Origin: Pterois miles | Lineage: Eukaryota; Chordata; Actinopteri; Perciformes; Scorpaenidae | Direction of reading: 5' to 3' | Length of the DNA: 64,000 nucleotides | NCBI GenBank assembly: GCA_947000775.1 | Contig: CAMQGK010000052.1 | Span: 33,880,001 to 33,944,000, forward strand | Shown: piece by piece, positions 47,600 through 59,857 of the stretch | How the letters are laid out: each line of letters opens with the position of its first letter | Numbering within the stretch: the stretch's first letter is position 1 | Translations under genes and position numbers: made by a program | Notes under the pieces: model-generated | Databases searched by the model: none | Seen by the model: the letters and a program-made list of their open reading frames with translations, nothing else | What the model was told of the DNA's origin: nothing

Positions 47600-48095
47600 A
47601 CTGGGCTGGAGGGGAGTTGGACGAGTCCAGCAAACTCAAGACTTTAATCCAGACAGGCTAGTGTCATACACTGTTCATGGTTATACCTACAAAAAGTAAT
47701 GTAATTCACATATATCCCCCAAAAAAATACCGAACATTCGTCCAGGAGACTGGAGTTCGTGTCCTGTGTGAAACCAGAAGTCAGTGTTGATTTATTTGTC
47801 ACGTAATGTAATGTACTTCCCACCAGTTATTTTAAGCCAAACCACGATCTTTTCCTAAAACTAACTAAATAGTTTTGTCACCTAAACCTAAGAAGTCGAT
47901 CTTTTCCTAAGTAAAAGTTGTGTTATTGCCTAAACTTAATGAAGCTGTTTCTTTTTAATACATAATTTTCTTTTTAAAAGACTGTATGTGTGTATCAAGC
48001 AGATATTTACATATTGCTGGACATTCAAAGGAAAATGGATGAAAAAGGAGAAATAACTTTTTCGTAAGATATCGTGAACTGTTGCATGAGATTGT
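47600..48095 (+). repeat. CTGGTCTCA-family copy, long
   Basis: Colinear with 7312-7790 over nearly the whole length: 'acctacaaaaagtaatg' (about 47688), 'gtgtgaaaccagaagtca' (about 47766), 'caaaccacgatcttttccta' (about 47842), 'gtcacctaaacctaag' (about 47877), 'ttgctggacattcaaagg' (about 48015) and 'aaaaggagaaataac' (about 48041). The right end near 'gcatgagattg' (about 48085) may be the inverted counterpart of the CTGGTCTCA left end. Confidence 0.7.
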
Positions 48096-48290
48096 TCATC
48101 CAGGAGACCACAGTTCATGTCCCGTTAAGTTTTACTTTCACATATAATCAGCAGCTGTTTCGTGTCCCGCATTCACAATGTTCATTTTCATTTTCACTTC
48201 ACAGACGTAGTAGTTTTAAGCCAAACCATGTAGTTCTTTCTTGGTTTTGATGCCAAAAATAAAGTGATGCAAAGAGGTATGACAGAGGCG
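48096..48290 (+). repeat. CTGGTCTCA-family second fragment, adjoining
   Basis: 'tccaggagaccacagttcat' repeats a block already present in the preceding copy, followed by 'ttttaagccaaaccatgtag' from the core. So a second, partial copy lies directly after the first, in the same orientation. Confidence 0.5.
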
Positions 48291-48925
48291 GTATGTGACA
48301 TTTTTACCCATTCTGATGATTTTATTTTGAAAAGCATCAAGCCTCCTGAGACGTTTTTACTGATTGGCCCATGGGAAGCATCATTAGCTGGGGTCAGTGT
48401 CTTTTTTTTTGTCGTGTGATTGTTTTTCAGATACAGTATGGCCGCACTATCTCAGCCTGCTGGGTGCTGTCAAATTTGTGAATGGTCTGAAAGTGGATGA
48501 AGAATGCACTCCCCCCTGCAGCCACAAGTTAAACTCTTATTTCTCATCTCTCATGCTCTTTTCTGTTTGTGCTGAGGCAGGGAATTTAAGTTTTCCCTCT
48601 GAGGCATTTCCTCAGGCTATCAGACTGTGTAAACATCAGTCTGAGGTGATTAATTATGCCAGGTGGGGAGTGATAGAGGAAGGGAGCATAAAGGGATGAA
48701 GAAAGAAAGGAAGATCATATGGATTAGAGTCCTGAGTCTCCTTGACCCGGCTCTCCTGTGGTGCCTGCTTGTCTTTACAATAGGAAAAGGTATAAATATT
48801 TCAAGTCAAATAGAAAGCGGTATAAACTGAGTTTTCATCTTTTATTCATCAAAGCCAGGGGATGTAGATGCACATCCACTAGTCTCAATGCCTGCAGGGC
48901 CAGATGCTCCCCATGTATATATTTT

Positions 48926-48928
<3 letters not shown>
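48291..48928. other. No recognisable feature
   Basis: The 100-codon open frame at 48397-48699 follows a T-rich, AG-ended stretch that could pass for a splice acceptor, but has no recognisable domain. Confidence 0.2.

Positions 48929-48965
<37 letters not shown>
48929..48965. repeat. (GT)n microsatellite
   Basis: About 18 GT units. Confidence 0.95.
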
Positions 48966-48966
<1 letters not shown>

Positions 48967-49229
48967 CTGCTCAAGCACACAACTTAGTATGAAGAGTCCT
49001 TCAACCACACAAAGCCAGGTGATAAAAGATAATCTAAAACCTTTTGACCACTCCTCTCATCTTTTTTCCTGAGTGTTGCCATCTTTTCAAATGTCTGGTG
49101 ACATTATGTATGCAGTAAAGATACACATTCTTGTACTGAATTTTTTATAGTGGATTCTCTTCACATTTCAAGTAGAAAATATGTAAAGAATCCTAGAGAT
49201 GCTGGGATTATAAAAGTGTCACTCTTTCC

Positions 49230-49410
49230 AGAAGGTTTGCTTAAAGGATAAGGCTGGTGTTTTTGTTTTTCTTAGTGTCAACAAATCCTGTGAAAAGAAC
49301 AAAACCAACAATGTGTTTGTCTGTGTCTCAATATTTTCTGATTTTCTTGCTCTGTCTGTGGCTCTCAGCCCCAAACACAGTTCCTGCTGCAGAATCTTTA
49401 AACACACCTC
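49230..49410. repeat. Probable dispersed repeat fragment
   Basis: 'ttaaaggataaggctggtgt', 'caacaaatcctgtgaaaaga' and 'cagccccaaacacagttcct' occur in an order I recall from a percomorph repeat. Class unknown, single copy here. Confidence 0.35.
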
Positions 49411-50099
49411 ACAAATATTGACCATATGTGTGTTTCTGCAACAAGGAAGTCTTCCGAGGTCCTGATTAGTTCATTTCTCCCACACAGCGTCACTGGTCAT
49501 CTTACTGTTGTAACAGTCAGTTGCCTGGTCAGTCATGTGTGTTTTTGACTGTATATTCAAATGTAACGCATGAATTTATATATAACTCCAAACCGTTTTC
49601 ACACCATCTCCTACATCAGGAAATCTGATGAAATTAGATCAGTCCAGTTTTCCATGACAACTATATCAAGCTGATCTTTCAAAATGATAAAATGAATAAT
49701 ATACTGTATATATTGAAGTTTACATAGTCAAGTTAAAATACATATTTTCAGTCATGTTTATAAATCAGCTTCCAGACCAGTAAAGCAAAACTCACTAAGT
49801 AAAAATATGTTATAATTTTAATCACCTGCGTAGTTAATGAAAAGTTCAGCATTAGTGCTTTTGAAATTTTTCACCACAGAATCATTAAGCGACTGCTGGA
49901 GCACAAAGAAATCTAGTTGAGCTATCAGAATGGCCTTTGTGAAATTGGAAATATATAGTATATACTGTATAACTCATGATTACTATAAAATCCATTTAGA
50001 AAATAAGTTTAACACTAAATAGTGCAATAATAAATAGCTAGGAAATGAAATCTTATGAGCTGTTCCACTTAGCTAAACTGCTTTTATGTGATATGAACA
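49411..50099. other. No recognisable feature
   Basis: AT-rich unique-looking sequence. No gene recognised. Confidence 0.3.
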
Positions 50100-50216
50100 A
50101 ACCAGTCTCAGGGGAGGCGTATAAATGCGACCGACCGTAGCATCAACAAGGCAAATGTATAACATGCTAAACACCTTGACATTTATATGCTTTTTCTGTA
50201 AATGGGCTACATATTA
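50100..50216 (-). repeat. CTGGTCTCA-family short internally deleted copy
   Basis: Left end 'accagtctcaggggaggcgt' continues ataaatgc. The right end, 'acatttatatgctttttctg' then taaatgggct, matches the right ends at 15913 and 30560. Only the two ends remain, and they can pair with each other through GCRTATAAATG, a MITE-like form of the family. Confidence 0.6.
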
Positions 50217-50613
50217 ACCATTAGGAAAAAAAAGGAAACATGCATGACATTTTTGTTGTTGTTTTTGTTTTTTCAGGACTTTACTTTTGTCTGACCAGTA
50301 TGATATTCCCAGAATGTACAGAAGTGACCCTCTGATGTATTATTTACTATTTAAGAAATAATTAATTAATACAAATTTGAAGTACTGACACTTTTACATT
50401 TCATATTTGATATTTGAGAAGACATTTTGCAACCAGAGGAATGCTGTGAAAACCATCCTGAGTCATGGCCACTGCTATACTAATACAATAATAATAAATA
50501 TATAAAACAAAATAATACATTAATCTGACAAAAACTCTGCATGAAAAAACAGGCTGCCAAAAAAAACCCTGCCTTTCTGAATAACCCTCATTCCCTCTCT
50601 CTGCACCCCTGAG

Positions 50614-50615
<2 letters not shown>
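50217..50615. other. No recognisable feature
   Basis: AT-rich unique-looking sequence. No gene recognised. Confidence 0.3.

Positions 50616-50650
<35 letters not shown>
50616..50650. repeat. (GT)n microsatellite
   Basis: About 17 GT units. Confidence 0.95.
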
Positions 50651-50651
<1 letters not shown>

Positions 50652-52699
50652 CACAGTAAGGCTACCACAAGGAACAGTCTACACAAGACAAGTACGGCTA
50701 CCATATGCAAATGAAAAAATGCAAATCAGGCCCGTTTCCATCGACTGGTTTGGAGCGAACAAACTCGACTACAGCATATTTTGGTCATTAGCTGGTGCTT
50801 TAGTCTGAGCATGGCTGTAATCTGCCACACAGTAGAAGAAGATGTAGATGTTGTGAAATAGAAACAAAACAAGTCATCATGACCATCTAGAGTACCATAG
50901 AAAAATAATGCAAGGTCTTCAGGAACTACTTTCAATTACGTTTTAATTTCAATGTCTAATAATCTAATATTGGCCATATTTCATACTGTCTGGAGACAAA
51001 GACAAGCATCTGAATGTTATACGAGAGGCCAACTGCGTAAAGAGCTGATCAGTCATGTAAATATTTGCAACCTCAGAATTTATTTGGCAAAGTCATTTCC
51101 ATAACCCATTTAGTGCTTCAGCTCAAAAACAGGGTCTTTTAGCCCATGTCAAAGAGGCAAAAACAACCCAAAGAGCACAACGACAAAACAAATTTACTGA
51201 AATTTTAGTTTAAACTTTTTTTCAAAAAAAAATGAGCAAACACAGTGAGTTACTCATGTTGTTATTTTATTGGTATCATTTTTGTGTTGGATCATATTGG
51301 ACTATTGTGATATGTATGGAACCGTCCGAGCCCTTCCCTGGGTCTGAGTTGTTTGTTAATTTGTTTTTGATCTTTGTTTGTTTTGCTTGTTTTTTTGTTT
51401 TGTTTTGTTTTTATTGTTTTTGTTTATATATATGAAATTCTATTAAAAATAGCTGGGTTTTTACCTAGAAGGTATCCAAAAGTGGTGCTACCTTGTACAA
51501 GAGGATGCTGATCACCACGGTTTACATGACAGCCTCAGGTTTTAAAGTCAAGGGAAAATGGGTAGAAAGACCAATTGTGCTGCTGCTGGGTCACTCACCA
51601 GAAAACGTTAAGCATAATAAGGAATAAGATCTTTCTCCGACCTGGAGGACTGACTGTTACTGGAACTAGTGGCTATAAGCCAGCTGACCTGCTGACAGGG
51701 ACTGATGTTACACAGATCACAGATGATCAAAGGTCTTAATGATCACATCAAGCAGGATTTAAATAACACTAGTTCAGGTTTGAGGACACATGAGCATCAA
51801 TACATGTGCAGAATGAGCAGGGTTAAGGAATATCTCTCCAGTTGAAAGAGGCAGAATTGGATATCGATTGTGTGTGTGGGGGGGAAGGGGGGTGCACAAG
51901 GGTCAGCAGACAGAGTATAAGAAGTCGAGTGGACTAGAGAGTGAGCGATATGAGAGTAAAGACAGCGAACAGAACATGCAGATGATGTCTCAGTGCCCTT
52001 AATTATCCCCAGACACCAATCTGACATCACAACGACGCACATACTGAATAAGTTCAATTGTGCTTTTCACTTCAGGGAGGATAACAACACACTGAAGTAA
52101 GTTTTGTGTCTAGCATTATGTAGCTCATAATTTAAATGAATTCAGCAATGACAAAAATAAGTAAATAAATAAATGAATAAAAAATATTAGCGAGTTGGTT
52201 GAGATTATGGCTTCAGCTCTCTGAATTAGCTAAATAGAGTCAGTATGTTTGCTTTGGCAAGAAGTAAAGTATCCATACTCCACACATGACTATACTCATA
52301 GGTGCTGTATACTCCACGCCATAGACCACTCCAAGCACAAGTTTGTGCAAGTTGGAAACAACTGTAGCTCTACCCAAACGTCTGTCAGCGTATCCTCATA
52401 CAACGGTTTGTATGATATCACAAGCCCCTGTGGTGTTTCGGCAAAGACCAGGAGGCCCTCCTCAGTTCTGTATTGAACAAAAAAACTATTTGGAAGCAGC
52501 TTTTTTCAGTTAACTAAGGCACAGAACCAAATACTATAATGTTATAGTGTACCATAAGAATAGCTGAAGAACTTCAGAAAAAAAGTAAAATAAAAGCCCA
52601 AATTTGGGTTTATGCAAATCTCAGTGGGCAAACGCATATGTGTGATTGCAGAAGAGTTTTACCCATACAGTCCAGTATAGGGCGGGGCCTATGCTTATA
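50651..52699. other. No gene; T-rich TTGTTTT tract at about 51375-51425
   Basis: Unique-looking sequence. No gene recognised. Confidence 0.3.
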
Positions 52700-52985
52700 G
52701 AGCTAGGGTTACCATGTCGTAACCTTTGTTATGTGACAAATAAGTCACCCTTGACTTCTGGTTTTAATTGGGAACAAACAGCAGTCTATGGGACGAAAGT
52801 CTGATGTTTTTACACCCCGTGACTACCCGTCCACCCCAGCTTCCTTCCTACGCAGACTTTGTTGCTCCTTACTACATCACCTATCCTGGCTCACAAATAT
52901 GTGGATTAAATACAAATAGGTTACATGGGTGAAATACGATGGCAAAGTATGAGACCAGCCTGCATCTGAAAAGTGCGCTGGCTGC
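52700..52985 (-). repeat. CTGGTCTCA-family copy, minus orientation
   Basis: 'tatgtgacaaataagtcacc' and 'ttgacttctggttttaattg' are the reverse of the plus-copy block around 'aaaccagaagtcag'. It ends at 'tatgagaccagcctgcatct' (about 52949-52968), the exact reverse-complement form of the left terminus at 7312. Confidence 0.65.
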
Positions 52986-54621
52986 TTGTTGAAGAACTGC
53001 AGAAGCACTGCAGTAGTCAAATCTGCACAAATGAAGCTTGAAAGAATGAAAATGTACCTATTGCATCTGAATGCACCTTCATGAACTTATGGTATGCTTG
53101 ATATTAGAACAAGCATCAGTAATGTAAAGCATGCAGGAATTGTAATGAGCTGAAATATGCAACAACATTACATGGCGACTTAAATGAGCGGGTCAACTCT
53201 GACCTTCAGACAGTCAGTATCCAGCCAGTCAGACAGAGACCAGCAAAGTGAGGCAGTGCATGTCCCTCGGGGTTTAGCAGTGTCAGACTGCACAGCAGAA
53301 CATATCAGCCTTCCCTTTATTACTTTCTGTCTGCTGCTATTAAAGCTTATCCATCACTGGCTCACAGAGCTCTAAACAACAGCAAACACCTCACACAGGG
53401 TACCTGAACCAGAGGCTGACGAGCATTTGTTTTGTGGTTTAATCTCTTAAAATTATTCGACGGTCTTCCTGCAGTGTGCTTCAATCTTTGACCACCTCAC
53501 TAGCATTACATATTTATTTCACACTTTGGTTTCCAGTGTGTAGTGCAAGCATTTGATTACATTCACATAAGGACATTTACAACATATTGTTTCTTGTTTA
53601 CTGTATATGCACTTCCACCCTCTCTGCCTTCAGGCAAACAATCACAAGATACAAACAAACCCAGGCTTTAACCTTTTCCACAAACACTCAGCATGTTACT
53701 CTCAGTGGTGTCAGGCAGAGGGTTAGCGTGGGGTTAATGCTATAGAAATAAAGGGAGGCTGTTGAATATGGATGTAGGGCACTGTGTGTGCTGGTGCGTC
53801 AGCAGCAGGGCCTGTCAAGACAGTCTTCCTCATTAGCAGTGACTGAAACAGACATGCTAGATCTGCGCGATACCTCCAGCACTGCAGGAGGCAGCACTTA
53901 GTGCATAATGCTGCCATTCTGATAGAACCTCTTTGCTCCCGAAACTTTCAACTTCTGACTGTTGTTGACTCTTGTTAGCAAAATCCCACATGGAAACTTT
54001 TCCTCTCCAGTGGGAAAGTTTGTGCAGAAGCAAGCAGTGTTGCCTGTATTCAACACTTTAACAGAGAAAGAGAAAACTTTGCAGCCGGGGCTGATGTGGG
54101 AGGAAGAGCGGCGAGCTTTTAGTCGTCCTCTGTCAGCAGTTTCTGCTTGAAACCAAGCAGCATGCGTGGGTTCAATGAGCTATCTGCACACACGGATATG
54201 GAATCCCAGTGACACAAATATCACAGCTTTCTGCTGACAGAACTGTGCACTGTGTCGAGGTGAAAAAGTTGTTCAACTTTATACAGCTTTCCCGCACTGC
54301 TCTCTAAACAAACGCTGCCAATTTTATGAATTGATCGTGGATTTTGGAAGAAGCAAACAAAATCCAAATGCATTAGCACATAAATATGTGTACTGCTGGC
54401 TGACTCATTAGATTTAAGGCAATTATTTTTTTTTTTCACTGCAAAAATTCAATCTCATTAACTTATTTTTAATTCAAACTGTTTCCACTAGAAATCAACT
54501 TGATTCAAATAAGATATAGAAATAAGTTTGATCTTAGAATTTATCTTGATTTGTATCCAAACAGTTCACAAATTTTTTTTAGCCCTGTTTTGTTTTCAAG
54601 TCCAAGTATTTCAGTTGACAG
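52986..54621. other. No recognisable feature
   Basis: Unique-looking sequence. No gene recognised. Confidence 0.3.
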
Positions 54622-54870
54622 TTTTTTTTTTTTTTTTTTTCCTGGGTCTGTACTAGGACCTATATTTACTACTTACCTATAGGGAGAGATGTCCATAATG
54701 CCAGCATGTATTTGTATGTTGATGATACAGCTATTTACTGGTGCACTTTAATGTGGTTAAGGTTTACAAATAGCAGTTGATAAAAATAGAAAGAAAATAC
54801 AAAAAAGTTTAAAAAATAAATAAAACTAATAAAACTAAGTAAAAGGCCCATGTATTTACTGCCTATACAG
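54622..54870 (+). pseudogene. LINE reverse transcriptase core remnant (YVDD box)
   Basis: A 19-base T run (54622-54640) is followed by PGSVLGPIFTTYL (54641 on), the conserved GS-LGP block of LINE reverse transcriptases. After a one-base frame change comes IGRDVHNASMYLYVDDTAIY, whose YVDD (54715-54726) is the catalytic box, Val replacing the more usual Ala. Downstream, LQIAVDK and QKSLKN fit the next helical region in another frame until stops accumulate. The spacing between blocks is right for an L2/Rex1-like enzyme. The copy is truncated and frameshifted, and the T run sits where the preceding palm sequence should be. Confidence 0.75.
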
Positions 54871-55233
54871 TTTAGACAATGATCCTGACAATGTTAACTC
54901 CAAAAGGTTTTTGGTATGTATGCAACATTACATTTCTGATCTCATCTTTCTTATTTTTCCCTGTTGCTTTCTAACCCATTCTCAGAGTTAATACCAGTGT
55001 TTGAACTCAAATCATGTTTTGGTAGCCTACACTGTCTAATTGTATGTTGTTACCATATTTTCAATTGTGTTGTTTCTATTATCTGTAAAGTGTGCTACCG
55101 TTTTGGCCATTCTCTGAATGTAAGACTTCTTTCAAGTCAGCTAATGCAGGGTCAAAAAAAACAAACAAACATATTTTGTCTTGCTTTAAAAAAGGAGTGA
55201 ATAGCTATAATACTGAATGATTACACATGCAAG

Positions 55234-55560
55234 ATGTTTGATGAGAGGAGATTATTGAAAATAAACTGTTTGTACAAGCTATGCACAAACAGTGTTGGTA
55301 AAATATTGTTCCCTTGGGCCTTTTTACCACAATTTTCTTGGATTTCATTTCCTAACCTGCACTTTGTCACTTTCTTAATGCTGCCCTACCACATTCCCCA
55401 AAACAATGCTATCAACAGTGAACTCCCCAGACAGCAATACCATTTTCCAAGAGAACAGGGGAGACTGAAAAGTAACTGCAGCAATGGCGCTGCAGTATTT
55501 GTCCAAAGAAAGTGAATGAAAAGTTTGGTACACACAAAATTAAAAACTATCTTTCACATA
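55234..55560 (+). pseudogene. Possible C-terminal part of the same LINE ORF
   Basis: The 93-codon frame at 55234-55515 ends with RQQYHFPREQGRLKSNCSNG and AAVFV. This resembles the PR--GR-KSNCS-NGA-VW pattern near the end of some fish LINE proteins. It lies about 400 bases beyond the reverse transcriptase remnant, in the same orientation and the expected order, with no coding link recognised between them. Weak evidence. Confidence 0.35.
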
Positions 55561-56528
55561 AAGCAGGCACTTGTGTGGCTGCAAAGACATTTGTCAGCTG
55601 CTCGTGGTACAGCAATCTGGTAATTTGGTATGAGATGGTGGCAAGCATGTATGCTGCATTAGTCATAGAGACAAATATGCAGACTAAGAAGACACTGCAC
55701 AAAGCAAAAGCTTGCTTTTTAGCTTTTCATTATAGGCTTTTTTGTTGTATAATTGTGTAATAACTGTGGAAATTAAATACAGTATTTCAAAGCTAAAATC
55801 CCTCTGTGTTTTTACTATTTTGCACATCTCGTCTTTGCAACAGCAGGTGCTGCTGCTGCATTTTGTTGCAGCATCCTGCATTTGCACAATTAGCATATAC
55901 AGTATGTAATTATGGTTCTGGCTAAACTTATGTGAATGACTTTTTGTTAACTTTACATCTTAATTATGTCTTTATTACTTGTCATATTTACCTGATGAGT
56001 CTCATTCTTTATTATGTAATGTCCTTTAACATCTCTCAGAGAGGGAGAGCTTGTGTACTAGATCTAAAGTTGAGCTTTCTGTCCTTCCTCAGTCTGTCTG
56101 TATGTCTGTCTGCCTATATTTATTTCTGTTCACGTTGGAAGCATGTTTTAATATCATGGGTTACTTTTTCATTCAATACTGTGACTGAGGGTCATATCTT
56201 TTGTCCTACCAACAGTCAGTTATTTAGGAAGCCACTGACAACCACTCTTGGCCCCAGATAGTATGCACATTATCAGCGGCATCTTCCAACTTCATATTTT
56301 GTGCAGGTGGGACAATGACATGCAGCATATAACGTATTTGGGGGAAAAAAGTTATTATGCAACTTTCATACTCAACAATGTGTCTTTTTTTTCTTGTAGT
56401 CATTGCTGTAATTGCAGTTTTAATTCTATGGATGGATTATTTTCCAACACTTAGCAAACATTAATTGAATCCATCCATCCAACTGTGTCCATAATGGTTT
56501 GTTTGATATCTTACAAAACAGTTATTCC
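55561..56528. other. No recognisable feature
   Basis: AT-rich unique-looking sequence, with a GCTGCTGC patch near 55850. No gene recognised. Confidence 0.3.
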
Positions 56529-56553
56529 TTATTATTATTATTATTATTATTAT
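56529..56553. repeat. (TTA)n microsatellite
   Basis: About eight ATT/TTA units. Confidence 0.9.
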
Positions 56554-56634
56554 TTGTGCATCTTCCTCTGAATATACAGCGTACATTTCCACTCCAGTCT
56601 TTTAAAAATGTACTTTTGTATTCACAGGAAACAA

Positions 56635-56915
56635 ATTTTTTTGGTTTAGGCAAGAAATCTACTTAGGTTTAGGAAAGATCGGAGATAAGTCGTGTAACAC
56701 CAGATGTGGTTATGCGACACCAGATGTGGTGGAACTTCAGTATGGAGGTTATGTGACAAATAAATCAACACAGACTTCTGGATTCACATGGGACACAAAC
56801 AGATCTCTGTGGGATGTCACTCTTTACCTGGATCACAATTACATGGAATACATATGGATTGATTTTTGTGGGATAAATGTAAATCACAGTGCATTAACTT
56901 CTGTACAGCTACAAA
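56635..56915 (-). repeat. CTGGTCTCA-family copy, minus orientation
   Basis: 'ggtttaggcaagaaatctac' and 'ttaggtttaggaaagatcgg' are reverse forms of the core, followed by 'tatgtgacaaataaatcaac' and 'cagacttctggattcacatg'. 'gattgatttttgtgggat' and 'cagtgcattaacttctg' line up with the reverse of 7350-7400. A short internal duplication ('gacaccagatgtggt' twice near 56698-56728) is peculiar to this copy. Confidence 0.65.
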
Positions 56916-58589
56916 TGGTGTCCAGCACACAGAGCTATTCAGGTTTTCTGGCTGGACTTGCTTGCAGGTTTGATATTATTAGTTCAAGCATTTTCTTATT
57001 AGAAATTGTTCCCAAAGTCTGTTTAACCTAAAACAGGAAAATAGCAGGAAATAGATTTGTAGGTACAAATTTAACAGAAACATAAAAATCCATCTTCTTG
57101 ATTTCTGATTGTTGTCTGATATTTTCTGTAGTTACACTTTGTCATTAAAAAAAATAATAATTGTTATTATAAAATTAAGAATTACATAAATATACTTTTT
57201 GAGCCTTAAAGGACTGAAAAGTACAGGTCAGTTTAGAAGTTTAGCCTTGAAAAACAGAGCAAAACTAAGAAATACATTTTGTGCAGGCTGAACCGAGAGA
57301 TCACATTAATAGTTTAACAGAGATTATAAAGGACTCATCAGTGGACCACCAGAGTGAGCATTTTATTTCCTTCTTATTTTCCTGTAACGTTTCTGTAGTG
57401 ACTTCCACACTAAAATAGAAAAATTCAAATCCCAATAATCATTTGCGTGGCCATCATTTCCTATCTCAGGGATTGCAGGTTTGCTGCAGGGTCTCGCCGG
57501 GCTCGTTGGTGGGCACGTGGGCTGCTGCCGTCCTCTGGCTGTCTTCACGAATGAGTAGAACGTGAAATGATTCCTTATGCGATGCTGACTGTTGCACCTC
57601 GCTCATATCTTATCCATGCAAACAGATGCTTGTTAGCCATGGGGGGATTTTGTTTCCACAAAAGCAACATGAGGGCGCAAGGCTCCGGTGTGAGTTGGAA
57701 GAATCATACCGCCTTAAAAAACAAGTGGAAACCTGCTTATATTGGACACAAAATCCATAACAAACCCTCTTTAGTCCACGTTCAGTATCCCAAGTGCTTT
57801 ACAGCAGTGTCATTACATTGCATGCATTTTTAACATGGATGGAGCCAGTGGGCATGCAGGCTTTAACCTTCATACTAGCTGAGGATGCCTTTGGAAATGT
57901 CTACACAGCCCCCTGATGTGTAACATGAAGCATGCAGGACAGAGACAGAACAGGATATTTAGAGTGCACACAACATTTTTGCAATGCCTTTTCTCTCTTC
58001 AGGTCTATGTAATATGGAGCTTTTCACATTTTATAGGCAGATTACGTCTGAGTGGACAAGAGAACCGTCTGGGAATCCATGAAGCATAATCCCTTTACCA
58101 GGGTGCACGGGCAAAATTGGAAAGTTTCCTCTTGGCACATCTTCTCTGGGAACGGTTATAAAATGAACAAGAAAATATGGTATGTTTTAAATTAGGAACA
58201 TGTAGAGACCTTTATAACAAGGGTATAATAGAGTTAGCATTTTAACACTTCTGGTTCCTTCGTAGGGAATTCAGTGGGATTTTAGTTGGATGCCTGAAAT
58301 AAGGTATTGTGTTAACACAAGCTTAATAGAGTTTAATGTTTTGTTCCACAATCTAAAATATATCAGTAAATATCCTACGAAGATGTCTTAAAATAGGTAA
58401 TTGCTGCAGTGGCTAAATAAACAACTAAACGCCCACCTTTACATCCTCGTGTATACTTGCATTCATGCAACCATGGTGTAGATTGTTTGTAGCCTAATAT
58501 TAGCTTTTTCTTCTGCAGATTGCATTTACGCTTAAAAAAATCATAAAAGTGGTATTCATTTGTGGAGATTATCTTACAGAACAAAACGT
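56916..58589. other. No recognisable feature
   Basis: Unique-looking sequence. No gene recognised. Confidence 0.3.
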
Positions 58590-59060
58590 TTAAAACTGCA
58601 GTCGGTAGAATTGGAGCAACTATGATTAGAAAAAGTTATTCTTATAAAACTATATCCTGACAGTAGTGCATGAGACAGGTGACCTGAAAAAACAAAATGC
58701 CTCTGTGTCTTCCGATACATTTATGTATATTAGTCACATCAAATGTTTTCATAAACATGTTGTGTAGTACCTATGAAATGAGAAAGTGTGTGACCAGGCA
58801 GCCATGTTGAGATCCGTTGAGGAAATACCACGGACTGCCTACCAGCCAGGGCACAGCCAATAGGAACGCAATAAAGGAACGGTCTTTCATCACAGGCTAT
58901 ATTTTTTGAAGCCTGAAAACAGAGCCATGAGGAGGTGCAGAAGTATAGTTATCTCTCAAAACACTTGAATTACAATAAACTAGAAGGTTATTATGGATTT
59001 GTTGCCCAGTGATACCAAAAACATTCTCCCTACTTCAGGTATAAGTCATAAACGTTTTTT
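58590..59060 (+). repeat. Dispersed repeat, long copy (shared with 24223)
   Basis: Starts 'aactgcagtcggtagaattg', continues 'atatcctgacagtagtgcat', 'gagacaggtgacctgaaaaa', 'gcctctgtgtcttccg', and later 'cacagccaataggaacgcaa', 'gcctgaaaacagagccatga' and 'cacttgaattacaataaac'. The first 90 bases match 24223-24312. I recall the whole as a frequent percomorph repeat of about 450-500 bp, class unassigned. Confidence 0.6.
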
Positions 59061-59856
59061 TTCCACAGAGCTTTTCTGAAACCCAGTGAAAAAAATCCCA
59101 TCGGCTTTTTGTCAAGAAAACCAGTGTGATGCTAACTTCTGCCTTGATCTGTGAAAATGTCATCCCTACATCGATCTATAAGGCTAATAAACTAATGATT
59201 GAACTACAATGGCTGATCAAGTCACTGGTACTCAACATATAAGCTTGTCCTGGACAGATGGCACGTTTTCAACATGTTACTCACATGAAATGTGTTTGCT
59301 TATTACAACCATATTCTGGACTAATTGTAGAGTTGCTTCAATCTTGAGATGTTTTCAATGTAGCAACAGGATCCATTACCTCGTTCAGGAACAGCTCAAT
59401 AAAACATATGTCTCCTGTGCTTCCTGTGACTGTGACAACAATTAAACAGGATGGACGCCCTGCGAAGAAGCCAAACAAACAGAATTTGGGTGGCTGAACT
59501 CCCACAGAGAGGAACACACAAAGGATGAATCTCCCCAGTTCGATGCCTCAGTAGCTCTCGAGCCTGTGTTTGGAGTTAACCAGATAGTGTAGTATCTGTT
59601 TATTGATCAGTGATTCATGCTGCTAACAGTGCAGTGTGATCCTAGGCCCTGGACAATCTGCACACAACAGCTTGCCAGAAAAATCCAATTAAAATTTCAA
59701 CACTGATATTTTCTGCTTTGATTCAGTTTATAACCCTTAAGATTTTCATCACATCAAACCAATTTTGGTTTCTATTTATTATTAAATTTTATCTGCTATG
59801 GTCATTAAAGTGACTCTCATTAGTCACCTCTCTATATAGCAGTCTGTATTGACTAT
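59061..59856. other. No recognisable feature
   Basis: Unique-looking sequence up to the SINE. No gene recognised. Confidence 0.3.
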
Positions 59857-59857
59857 G

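Noticed and set aside
48397..48699. 100-codon frame with an upstream splice-acceptor-like sequence as an exon
   Set aside because: No recognisable domain or donor site with supporting frame; T-rich AG sites are common in such DNA.
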